From: Bacteroidetes bacterium endosymbiont of Geopemphigus sp.
GTDB lineage: Bacteria > Bacteroidota > Bacteroidia > Flavobacteriales > Blattabacteriaceae
NCBI RefSeq assembly: GCF_002904345.1
Contig: NZ_PEIH01000005.1
Location: 426,449 to 490,448 of the forward strand
Reading direction: 5' to 3'
DNA: 64,000 nucleotides
Shown: piece by piece, positions 56,648-64,000 of the stretch
Position numbering within the stretch: the first letter of the stretch is position 1
How the letters are laid out: every line of letters begins with the position of its first letter
Translations under genes and position numbers: made by a program
The notes under the pieces: model-generated
What the model was told of the DNA's origin: nothing
The model's database searches: none
Seen by the model: the letters and a program-made list of their open reading frames with translations, nothing else

Positions 56648-58420
56648 TTACATATTATCAGGCATATTGATTCCCAAAAATTTCATGGCAATTTTCAAAA
56701 CTTTTCCACATGTGAGAGCGAGTTTTAAACAAAAAGCCGCCTTTGAAGGATCGTGAGCTTTAAGAATATTTACATTTTGATAAAAATCATTGAAAGATTT
56801 GGCTAGTTCATAGACGTAGTTTACCACAAGGGAGGGATTAAGATTTTTAGCGGAAAAATTTATGGAGTCAGGATATTGTTCTAAAATTTTCAGCAAAGAT
56901 TTCTCATATTCTCCTAATAAGCAGACCGAGAGATTTTCATAGGCGTTTCCACAAGCCTTAGATTCAAGTGAGCGAATGCGTGCATAGGTGTATTGTATAT
57001 AGGGACCTGTATTGCCTTTAAAATCTACGGAAGCTTTTGGATCAAATAATATGCGTTTTTTAGGATCTACTTTTAAAATATGATATTTTAAAGCGCCCAG
57101 ACCAATAGTTTCATAAAGTGATTCTTTTTCTTCAGGAGCACTATCTTTCAACTTTCCCAAATCTTGTGTGAACGATTTGGCTACCTGATGCATTTGTATC
57201 ATCAGATCATCCGCGTCTACTACAGTTCCCTCACGAGATTTCATCTTCCCTGAAGGAAGCTCCACCATTCCGTAAGAGAGATGAAAAAGTCGATCGGCCC
57301 ATGGATAGCCCATACGTTTTAAAATAAGGAAAAGCACTTGAAAATGATACTCCTGTTCCTCTCCAACAGTGTAAATAAGCGCTTCTATGGGATATTTTTC
57401 AAAACGCTCTACCGCAGTACCCAGGTCTTGGGTAATATATACTGATGTGCCGTCCTTCCTTAAAAGAAGTTTTTCATCAAAGCCTTCAGCAGTCAAATCA
57501 ACCCACACTGAGCCATCCTCTTTATGAAAAAAAACTTTCTTTTTAAGTCCTTCTTCGATAATCCTCTTGCCCAGTAAATAGGTATTGCTTTCATATTGCG
57601 TATCGTCAAAATCAATTCCCAAGCGCTGATAAGTTTGCTCAAAACCCTGATATACCCAGCTATTCATCCTGCGCCAAAGGGCTATAGTTTCAGCATCTCC
57701 CCTCTCCCAAAGACGCAATAATTTATGAACCTCTTGCATCATTGGAGCTTTTTCTTCAGCTCTGACTCTCTTATAACCTTGTGCGCATAGGTCAGCTATT
57801 TCTTTACGATAGGCTTTTTCAAAAGCTACATAATACTTTCCTACAAGGTGGTCCCCCTTGAGATTACTGCTTTCAGGGGTTTCACCGCCTGAAAATTTCT
57901 TCCAGGCCAACATAGATTTGCAAATATGTATCCCACGATCGTTGATGATCTGCGTTTTAATGACCTTTCGACCCATGGACTTAAACAACTCAGCTATCGA
58001 ATGACCCAGGAGATGATTTCGGATATGCCCAAGGTGCAGGGGTTTGTTAGTATTAGGCGAAGAATACTCTATCATCAAAGTACCTTTGAGAGAAGATTTT
58101 TGGAAAAAAAAGTCATCTTCACAAAGATCTTGCAATAGCCTGAAGTAATAATCATCGGTACACTCGAAATTCAAAAAACCTTTGACAAGATGAAAAGAGC
58201 GAACCATGGGTGCATGTTCTTTGACATAAGAGCCTATCTCCCGTCCTATATGCTCTAATGGTTTTTTAAAGATTTTGAGCAGAGGGAAAAGGACTAGGGT
58301 AATATGACCGGAAAATTCTTTTCGCGTAGGCCGAATATCAAGTTTTACAAGACTTACCGAAGAGAGATGTTGAACAGCCTCATATAAAAAAGGTTTTAAA
58401 CGCTCGAGTGTAGTTTTCAC
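56648..58420 (-). CDS. argS: Arginyl-tRNA synthetase
   Basis: The 590-residue class I synthetase shows the HIGH-type motif in SPNTNKPLHLGHIRNHLLGH near residue 125, the KMSKS equivalent in LPSGKMKSREGTVVDADDL near residue 395, and a DALR anticodon-binding C-terminus with YTYARIRSL. Length and the KMKSREGT form match Bacteroidota ArgS. It is followed (upstream on the minus strand) by ilvE at 28 bases, so the two may be co-transcribed. Confidence 0.97.
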   Translation of the reverse strand: MKTTLERLKPFLYEAVQHLSSVSLVKLDIRPTRKEFSGHITLVLFPLLKIFKKPLEHIGREIGSYVKEHAPMVRSFHLVKGFLNFECTDDYYFRLLQDLCEDDFFFQKSSLKGTLMIEYSSPNTNKPLHLGHIRNHLLGHSIAELFKSMGRKVIKTQIINDRGIHICKSMLAWKKFSGGETPESSNLKGDHLVGKYYVAFEKAYRKEIADLCAQGYKRVRAEEKAPMMQEVHKLLRLWERGDAETIALWRRMNSWVYQGFEQTYQRLGIDFDDTQYESNTYLLGKRIIEEGLKKKVFFHKEDGSVWVDLTAEGFDEKLLLRKDGTSVYITQDLGTAVERFEKYPIEALIYTVGEEQEYHFQVLFLILKRMGYPWADRLFHLSYGMVELPSGKMKSREGTVVDADDLMIQMHQVAKSFTQDLGKLKDSAPEEKESLYETIGLGALKYHILKVDPKKRILFDPKASVDFKGNTGPYIQYTYARIRSLESKACGNAYENLSVCLLGEYEKSLLKILEQYPDSINFSAKNLNPSLVVNYVYELAKSFNDFYQNVNILKAHDPSKAAFCLKLALTCGKVLKIAMKFLGINMPDNM

Positions 58421-58448
58421 TGAGATTTTTTTTAATGAACTTTAAATC

Positions 58449-59519
58449 TTAACCAACAGTAAAAGAGCTTTTTACAAGCTTCCTCCAGCCAAAAAAATCT
58501 TCTGAGCGATTGTATTGAATTTCCATTAAACGACTTTTCAAACGCAACCCAAATGATTTATCATCGGAAATTTGAGGTAAAGAAAAATCTTTACCTTGAT
58601 AACCTATGATTTTGTAAGGACAAACAACTACAGCCGTTCCGGTGCCAAAAGCCTCTTTTACCATACCCTTCTTAAGGTTTTCCACAAGCTCAGCTACTGT
58701 TAATTCACGCTCCTGCACTTCTATACCGTCATGAGAGGCCAATTCTATAAGGCTTTTGCGTGTAATACCACCTAGTATTTTATCGCTGATAACAGGGGTA
58801 ATCAGTTGATTTCCTATGCGGAAAAAAGCGTTCATCGTACCGGATTCCTCAATACGATCATGGGTGGGTGAATTGGTCCATAAAACCTGATCGTAAGATT
58901 GCTCATTGGCTAAACGAGTAGGATAAAAAGCTGCCGCATAATTACCAGCTGCTTTTGTAAAACCTACACCTCCTTGTGTAGCACGACTGTACTCCTGCTC
59001 GATTTTAATACGCAAAGACTGTGAATAGTACGTATTAACAGGAGTACAGATGATCATAAGTAAAAATTCACGAGAAGAAGATGCGAGTATTTTTGCCTCA
59101 TTGGCTATCATAAAAGGCCGTATATAAAGCGCCTGGCCATAACCTTGAGGCACCCAGTGACGATCCAAATCAACAAGCTTAGAGAGGCCTTCCAAAAAGA
59201 TTTCTTCAGAAAAAGAGGGCATGTTAAGGCGCTCTGCTGAGCGATTCAAACGCCTAATATTTTCCTGAGGGCGAAATAAAAAAACATCGCCATTTTCATC
59301 TTTATAAGCTTTCATACCTTCAAAAACAGCTTGCCCATAGTGAAAAACCGATGCAGCCGGTGAAAGGGTCAAAGGCTCTAAAGGCTTGATTTTTGGTCTT
59401 TGCCAACACCCCTGTCGATAAGCGCAATAAAACATATGGTCTGAGAGTTCAGAGCCGAAAGAAAGATTTTTTAAATCTACATCCGATATTCGTGAATGCA
59501 AAGATTTTTTGATCAGCAT
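58449..59519 (-). CDS. ilvE: Branched-chain amino acid aminotransferase
   Basis: The 356-residue class IV aminotransferase starts MLIKKSLHSRISDVDLKNLS. It shows FHYGQAVFEGMKAYKDENGD, the PLP lysine in VGFTKAAGNYAAAFYPTRLA, EESGTMNAFFRIGN and GTAVVVCPYKIIGYQG. An upstream ATG at 59699 in the same frame would add 60 atypical residues and overlap mnmD, so the ATG at 59519 is chosen. It makes valine, leucine and isoleucine from their 2-oxoacids or degrades them. Confidence 0.95.
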   Translation of the reverse strand: MLIKKSLHSRISDVDLKNLSFGSELSDHMFYCAYRQGCWQRPKIKPLEPLTLSPAASVFHYGQAVFEGMKAYKDENGDVFLFRPQENIRRLNRSAERLNMPSFSEEIFLEGLSKLVDLDRHWVPQGYGQALYIRPFMIANEAKILASSSREFLLMIICTPVNTYYSQSLRIKIEQEYSRATQGGVGFTKAAGNYAAAFYPTRLANEQSYDQVLWTNSPTHDRIEESGTMNAFFRIGNQLITPVISDKILGGITRKSLIELASHDGIEVQERELTVAELVENLKKGMVKEAFGTGTAVVVCPYKIIGYQGKDFSLPQISDDKSFGLRLKSRLMEIQYNRSEDFFGWRKLVKSSFTVG

Positions 59520-59661
59520 GATTTTAATTTTCAACAGGGGGGTAAATATAGCCATTTTCATTGAGCTCCTACAAGAATTTAATAGCTGAAAAAAGCTTAA
59601 ATACCTTAATCTCAAATACCTTAATATTGTAGATATTTTACCTATACCTTTTAAGTATTCT

Positions 59662-60337
59662 ATGAAAAGAACTCTAGAGATAACAGCAGATGGCTCCACC
59701 AGTCTTTACCTGGTGGATTACAAGGAATCTTATCACTACATATACAGCGCTATACAAGAAACTAAACATATATTTTTACGCAATGCTCTTAATGAATTTG
59801 TAAATAAAGAAAAAATTAGTATCTTGGAAATGGGCTATGGCATCGGTCTAAATCCTTTCCTAAATTTTTTTGGAAAGTGAAAAAGTCCTATGAAATCGAT
59901 TTACGGCCATAGAGAAATATCCTTTAAAAAAGAAAGAATAGGCAAATGCTCAATCATCTTTACCTGTTAAAGGCCGAATCTTACCCCGATAGTTACGAAA
60001 AACTTTTCACCAGCCCATGGGAAACTTCTATACCGATTTTCGGTGGTTTTTCATTGACCAAAATGAAACAAGACCTTCATAATTTCCATTCGGAAAGGCG
60101 TTTTGATATTATTTATTTCTATGCCTTTATCCCAAATATACAAGCTGATCTTTGGAGCATAGCTTTTATCAAAAAACTCTACGGCATGACGGCTAATGGA
60201 GGTCTTTTACTTACCTATTATTCCAAGGGAGATGTGCGCAGAAATTTACAAGCCGCCGGTTTTATTATAAATAAAACGACCACAGGACCTCCTGAAAAAG
60301 AGAAACCACACAAGCTTTTAAACCTCATAAAATATGA
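59662..60337 (+). pseudogene. mnmD: MnmD-type tRNA wobble-uridine methyltransferase, frameshifted
   Basis: The start MKRTLEITADGSTSLYLVDY is followed by SAIQETKHIFLRNALNEF and the SAM loop ILEMGYGIGLNPFLNFF, where the frame breaks at 59880. It resumes near 59946 (YEKLFTSPWE, FSLTKMKQDLHNF, FDIIYFYAFIPNIQADLWS, NGGLLLTYYSKGDVRRNLQA) and shifts once more at GPPEK|KRETTQAFKPHKI. These are the MnmC1/MnmD landmarks in order. The true stop (TGA 60335-60337) shares bases with the Nudix ATG as ATGA. The catalytic DAFxP became YAFIP. At least three indels make it dead. Confidence 0.9.
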
Positions 60338-60750
60338 CCGGACAATTCAATGTAAGAGTATACGGAATTCTAAGGGAATCGGGAAAGATTCTATTGCTTG
60401 AAGAGCCCTACACCGATAAAATCCTCACTAAGTTTCCGGGAGGCGCCCTTGAATTCGGCGAAGGTCTTAGAGAGGCGCTTCAAAGAGAATTCCTTGAAGA
60501 GCTAAACCTTCCGGTAGAGATCGGTCAACATTTTTACACTACTGATTTTTTTCAGCCTTCAGCCTTTAAAAAAAATGAACAACTCATCGCTATCTATTAT
60601 AAGGTTGACACCTTTCATATAGAAGCCCTCCGCATTATGGAGAAAAAGATACGGCAGCTTCACTGGATCGCCGCGGAAGATCTAAGGGAAGATAAGGTGA
60701 CGCTCGCGGTAGATAAAAAAGTGGTCGATCTTTTAAAAGTCGCTCAATAA
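60334..60750 (+). CDS. Nudix hydrolase
   Basis: The 138-residue protein contains the Nudix box GGALEFGEGLREALQREFLE EL (residues 31-52), fitting GX5EX7REUXEEXGU except that Asn replaces the last Gly. All metal-binding Glu are kept. It should cleave nucleoside diphosphates linked to another group; the substrate is unknown. The ATG overlaps the dead mnmD stop, and the end overlaps the convergent E1 gene by 7 bases. Confidence 0.9.
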   Translation: MTGQFNVRVYGILRESGKILLLEEPYTDKILTKFPGGALEFGEGLREALQREFLEELNLPVEIGQHFYTTDFFQPSAFKKNEQLIAIYYKVDTFHIEALRIMEKKIRQLHWIAAEDLREDKVTLAVDKKVVDLLKVAQ

Positions 60751-63197
60751 ATCAAAGGATATTTCTGCGGATCACTCTCATGCATCAATGCATATACCCC
60801 TTCCACTACATCTTCAACAGAAGGTTTTGAAAAATAGTCGCCATCTGAGCCATAAGCCGGACGATGTTCTTGAGCAGTGATGGTGATGGGTTGACTATCG
60901 AGCTGATAATAGCCGTTTTGCTCTTGCAGTATTTTTTGCAAAATATAAGCCGATGCACCTCCCGGAACATCCTCATCGATGATGACCAACCTATGGTTTT
61001 TTTCCAAACTCTTTACGATATCATGTGACAAATCAAAAGGAATCAACGACTGAACATCAACTACTTCAGCTTCTATTCCTTTTTGAGCCAATTCATCGGC
61101 AGCGACCATAACGATACGCCAGGTAGAACCATAACTCACTAAGGTCACGTCTTTTCCCGAACGGGTGCGCTCGATTTGACCTACAGGGGTTCTGAATTCT
61201 CCAAGGTTTTCAGGCATTTTCTCTTTAAGGCGATAAGCGTTAAGGCATTCGATGACAAGCGCCGGCTCATCAGTTTCCATCAACGTATTGTAAAAACCGG
61301 CTGCTTTGGTCATATCACGCGGCACGAGCAAAAGCATTCCTCGTAGAAAATGGATCAGCCCCCCCATTAAAGAGCCTGAATGCCACATGCCTTCCAGACG
61401 ATGACCGCGAGTGCGCACGATAACCGGAACTTTCTGAGCCCCTCTGGTACGGTATTGCATGGTGGCTATATCATCACTCATCAACTGCAGGGCATATAAA
61501 ATGTAGTCGAGGTACTGTATTTCAACAATAGGACGCAAGCCTCGCATAGCCAGTCCTATACCCTGACCGATCATACTAGCTTCGCGTATGCCCGTATCGC
61601 CCACGCGCATCTCGCCATATTTTCCCTGGAGACCTTCCAGTCCTTGGTTGACATCACCGATCTTACCGGCATCTTGGCCAAAGATCAGTAACTGTGGGTT
61701 TTTATCAAGCAAACGATCAAAATTATCCCTTAAAATAATGCGCGCATCTACCTCTAAAGACTCATCGCTATAGGTAGGAATTACCTCTTGAACAGTGAGT
61801 ACTGAAAGATCAGAACAACTGTAAAGATGAGAAGAATAGTTCTCTCTTTCTTTTTCCATATTTTCCCGATACCATTGCGCGAGAGATGACTTTTTTTCAG
61901 CAGAAACAGAGGATACCAGATAAAGACTTTTACGAACGGCGGAAAAGACATTTCTTTTACTAAGCTCCTGCTTTGACTTTACGTCTTCTAAAAGTTTAGC
62001 AAGTGTGTTTTTATCCTGATCATCAGAGACGCTCTCATAAAGATTTACCATCAGGTCTAAGGCTTCGTTCTTAGAGCTCACAAGTGATCCCTGAAAAGCG
62101 TCCCAGGCAGCTTTCTGCTCTTGACGAACATATTTTTTAGCATCTTCCTCTATTTGATCCAATACCTCAGAGGTGGTTAATTGAAATGGTTGCTGATCGT
62201 CTGTAAGTTCGAAATCAAGAATCCATTGACGAAATTTTTTCAGGCAGTCATAGGTACGTTCCCATTCAAGACGCTCAGAAGATTTATAGCGCTCATGAGA
62301 GCCCGATGTGGAATGACCCTGAGGTTGGGTAAGTTCGGTAACGTGCACTAGAACAGGAACATGCTCTTCACGAGCGATCTTCTCGGCGCGGGCATAAGTT
62401 TCAATCAATTCCGTATAATCCCAACCCTTGACGGAAAAAATTTCAAAACCACGTTCGGAATTCGCGCGTTGAAATCCGCTCAACATTTGAGAAAGGCTCT
62501 TTTTAGTGGTATGATATTTTCCAGGCACCGAAATTCCATAATCATCATCCCATACCGAAATAATCACAGGAACCTGAAGTACACCAGCTGCATTAAAAGT
62601 TTCCCAGAACAAACCCTCAGAAGTGCTTGCATTACCGATGGTTCCGAAAACAATTTCATTTCCGCCATTGGAAAAACGCTCGGAATACGACTTGAGAGAA
62701 GGAGAATCTTTATAGATTTTTGAGGCCTGAGCTAAACCGAGTAATCTTGGAATTTGAGAGGCCACGGGAGAAAGGTCAGAAGCTGAGTTTTTTTGTTTTG
62801 AAAGCATGAGCCAGTGGCCGTTTTCATCCAGCAAAGGCATACCAAGATGATTTGTCATCATTCTTGAAGAAGAGCTCGGTTCCGCTTTAGGGTCGGCATG
62901 TGCATAGAGCTGGGCAAAAAATTGTTTTACCCCAAGTGCCCCGATAGCTATCATAAAGGTCTGATCGCGATAATAACCTGATCTAAAATCCCCTTCTTTA
63001 AAAACCCGAGCCATAGCCAACTGAGGCAATTCTTTCCCGTCGCCAAATATACCAAATTTGCTTTTCCCGGTCAAAACCTCCTTACGTCCTAAAAGGCTAA
63101 TTTCTCTGCTGGTACAGGCAAGTCGGTAATCTGCTAATACAGATTGTCGAAATTCTTCAAAAGATAAATTTTTATCGGTTTGCAGTTCTGGTTGCAT
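60744..63197 (-). CDS. 2-oxoacid dehydrogenase E1, fused alpha and beta subunits
   Basis: The 817-residue protein joins E1-alpha (residues 1 to about 420) and E1-beta (about 460-817). The alpha part shows FRSGYYRDQTFMIAIGAL, TNHLGMPL, the thiamine-diphosphate region FGTIGNASTSEGLFWETFNA and VWDDDYGISVPG. The beta part shows LLIFGQDAGKIGDVNQGLEG, VGDTGIREASMIGQGIGLA and VIDEDVPGGASAYILQKIL. The fusion is typical of Flavobacteriia, usually annotated as branched-chain 2-oxoisovalerate or pyruvate dehydrogenase E1. It would act with an E2 such as the one starting at base 275. Confidence 0.93.
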   Translation of the reverse strand: MQPELQTDKNLSFEEFRQSVLADYRLACTSREISLLGRKEVLTGKSKFGIFGDGKELPQLAMARVFKEGDFRSGYYRDQTFMIAIGALGVKQFFAQLYAHADPKAEPSSSSRMMTNHLGMPLLDENGHWLMLSKQKNSASDLSPVASQIPRLLGLAQASKIYKDSPSLKSYSERFSNGGNEIVFGTIGNASTSEGLFWETFNAAGVLQVPVIISVWDDDYGISVPGKYHTTKKSLSQMLSGFQRANSERGFEIFSVKGWDYTELIETYARAEKIAREEHVPVLVHVTELTQPQGHSTSGSHERYKSSERLEWERTYDCLKKFRQWILDFELTDDQQPFQLTTSEVLDQIEEDAKKYVRQEQKAAWDAFQGSLVSSKNEALDLMVNLYESVSDDQDKNTLAKLLEDVKSKQELSKRNVFSAVRKSLYLVSSVSAEKKSSLAQWYRENMEKERENYSSHLYSCSDLSVLTVQEVIPTYSDESLEVDARIILRDNFDRLLDKNPQLLIFGQDAGKIGDVNQGLEGLQGKYGEMRVGDTGIREASMIGQGIGLAMRGLRPIVEIQYLDYILYALQLMSDDIATMQYRTRGAQKVPVIVRTRGHRLEGMWHSGSLMGGLIHFLRGMLLLVPRDMTKAAGFYNTLMETDEPALVIECLNAYRLKEKMPENLGEFRTPVGQIERTRSGKDVTLVSYGSTWRIVMVAADELAQKGIEAEVVDVQSLIPFDLSHDIVKSLEKNHRLVIIDEDVPGGASAYILQKILQEQNGYYQLDSQPITITAQEHRPAYGSDGDYFSKPSVEDVVEGVYALMHESDPQKYPLIY

Positions 63198-63286
63198 TAA
63201 AAATATTTTTATAGAAATAGCTTGAAAACCAACAAAATTAATAATTTCATAATAGCTCTAATGCAAATTCATAAAATGATTTATAC

Positions 63287-63294
63287 TAAGTTTG
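63287..63294 (+). promoter_or_regulatory. Candidate -7 box (TAAGTTTG) for ndk
   Basis: TAAGTTTG fits TAnnTTTG and lies 21 bases before the ndk ATG. The -33 box is not evident. A divergent box for the E1 gene (TAATTTTG on the minus strand, 63240-63233) lies nearby. Confidence 0.4.
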
Positions 63295-63315
63295 CGTTCT
63301 TGTTGATTTCAAATT

Positions 63316-63735
63316 ATGCCAGGAAAAAACACCTTCGCCATGATTAAACCCGATGCTATAAAAAAGGCTTGTATCGGTCCTATTTTAAATAAAATTCATC
63401 TTGCTGGCTTTGATATAATAGCGCTGAAGATGTCTAAATTAAGCAAAGAAGAAGCCCAGAGTTTTTATATCATTCATAAAGAGCAGAGGTTTTTCGAGTC
63501 CTTAGTAAATTTTATATCATCAGGACCGATAGTGGCGGCTGTTCTTGAAAAAGAAAATGCTGTGGAAAATTTCCGCACACTTATTGGCTCTACTAACCCG
63601 CAAGAGGCAGCTGGGGGAACTATACGAAAGCTTTATGCTGAATCTATAGAGCAAAATGCTATTCACGGTTCTGATAGCGATCAAAATGCGCTCAAAGAAA
63701 TCGCTTTTCATTTCTCCAGACGGGAGCTACTATAA
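63316..63735 (+). CDS. ndk: Nucleoside diphosphate kinase
   Basis: Ndk balances nucleoside triphosphates. The 139-residue protein starts KNTFAMIKPDAIKKACIGPI and carries the active histidine in QNAIHGSDSDQNALKEIAFH near residue 115, with the GSTNPQEAAGGTIRKLYA loop before it. Length is normal. Confidence 0.96.
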   Translation: MPGKNTFAMIKPDAIKKACIGPILNKIHLAGFDIIALKMSKLSKEEAQSFYIIHKEQRFFESLVNFISSGPIVAAVLEKENAVENFRTLIGSTNPQEAAGGTIRKLYAESIEQNAIHGSDSDQNALKEIAFHFSRRELL

Positions 63736-63805
63736 CAGGTTCTCCTGCTTTAAAACTTTCTTTTTTAAAGGAGTTATTTCCATATTTGATAAAAAAAGTA
63801 TATTT

Positions 63806-64000
63806 ATGGGAATCTCTGCGCTTGAACCCAAGTCGCTCTGGGAAGTTTTCACTCAATTGAACGCCATCCCGCGTCCTTCTAAAAAGGAACAAAAGGTAAT
63901 AGAGTTCGTGAAAATTTTGGCGAAAAGTGCAAGCTATCCACTTCTGTTGATGCCGCAGGGCATGTAGTGATAAAAAAAACTGCTACCAAAGGCTTTGAAA
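63806..64000 (+). pseudogene. pepD: Aminoacyl-histidine dipeptidase (PepD), N-terminal part, frameshifted and cut by window edge
   Basis: From the ATG at 63806 the frame reads MGISALEPKSLWEVFTQLNA and IPRPSKKEQKVIEFVK, the standard PepD (M20) start, then runs out of frame. In another frame it continues NFGEKCKLSTSVDAAGHVVI and KKTATKGFE to the window end, which is the expected PepD continuation. The indel lies near the GAAAATTTTGG run at 63909-63919. The metal-binding residues lie beyond the window. It may be dead, or the indel may be a sequencing error in a homopolymer. Confidence 0.8.

Noticed and set aside
60720-63197. E1 gene and base-1 E2 gene as proof that the window is a closed circle
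   Set aside because: The fused E1 and the E2 are not adjacent in the given order, pepD runs off the right end and the end sequences do not join; they may simply be separate loci.
1-64000. CRISPR array or rRNA operon
   Set aside because: No regularly spaced repeats and no 16S, 23S or 5S signature sequences were seen.

Overview
The window is AT-rich chromosomal DNA from a bacterium of the phylum Bacteroidota, most likely Flavobacteriia or a close relative. The evidence is a complete flavobacterial-type division and cell-wall cluster, a DUF2723 (TMEM260-like) membrane protein, a DUF3098-uppP-truB block, a mevalonate-pathway decarboxylase, a fused E1 alpha/beta 2-oxoacid dehydrogenase, and promoter boxes of the form TAnnTTTG. 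Long gene-poor stretches, many frameshifted genes, ankyrin-repeat fragments, a dead IS481-type transposase and phage-type lysozyme copies point to a host-associated or intracellular symbiont in the middle of genome reduction. This lifestyle is inferred, not shown directly.

Layout. 1-3257: start of an E2 lipoyl protein gene, recR, a beheaded proC and lnt. 3258-7396: a decayed accessory region with a secreted C1q-like protein pseudogene (copy A), a convergent GH24 lysozyme, a DUF1640-like coiled-coil remnant and an ankyrin remnant. 7397-12778: mltG, dapF, htrA/degQ, a JmjC/cupin_8 protein and an LptF/LptG permease. 12775-15600: a dead tgt and decayed DNA. 15648-30770: mraZ-rsmH-ftsL-ftsI-murE-mraY-murD-ftsW-murG-murC-ftsQ-ftsA-ftsZ, intact and tightly packed, followed by a dead yqeY. 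32313-36613: mvaD, tRNA-His, an aspartate-type aminotransferase and rsmG. 36628-41600: a dead AEC permease, a candidate structured RNA, and a dead oxyR / katA / ankyrin oxidative-stress locus. 41626-47301: gyrB, dead ftsX, DUF3098, uppP, truB, rimM and rpsP. 47302-52178: a second decayed copy (B) of the C1q-like/lysozyme cassette, carrying an IS481 remnant. 52179-64000: DUF2723 protein, tRNA-Gln, argS, ilvE, dead mnmD, a Nudix hydrolase, fused E1, ndk and the start of a frameshifted pepD.

How the genes fit together. Peptidoglycan synthesis with meso-diaminopimelate (dapF, murE, mraY, murC/D/G, ftsI, ftsW, uppP, mltG), envelope export (lnt, LptF/G) and isoprenoid supply (mvaD) are retained. 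Proline synthesis (proC), wobble-base tRNA modification (tgt, mnmD), peroxide defence (oxyR, katA), FtsX and YqeY have been lost as recognisable pseudogenes. The two tRNAs in the window, His(GUG) and Gln(UUG), belong to the substrate classes of the two dead modification enzymes.

The most unusual element is the duplicated accessory cassette: a secreted protein with a GIGxxxPESKLDV-type motif and a C1q-like jelly roll, a shared terminator, and a convergent phage-type lysozyme. The two copies are at different stages of decay. All calls come from reading the sequence by eye; no database search was run.
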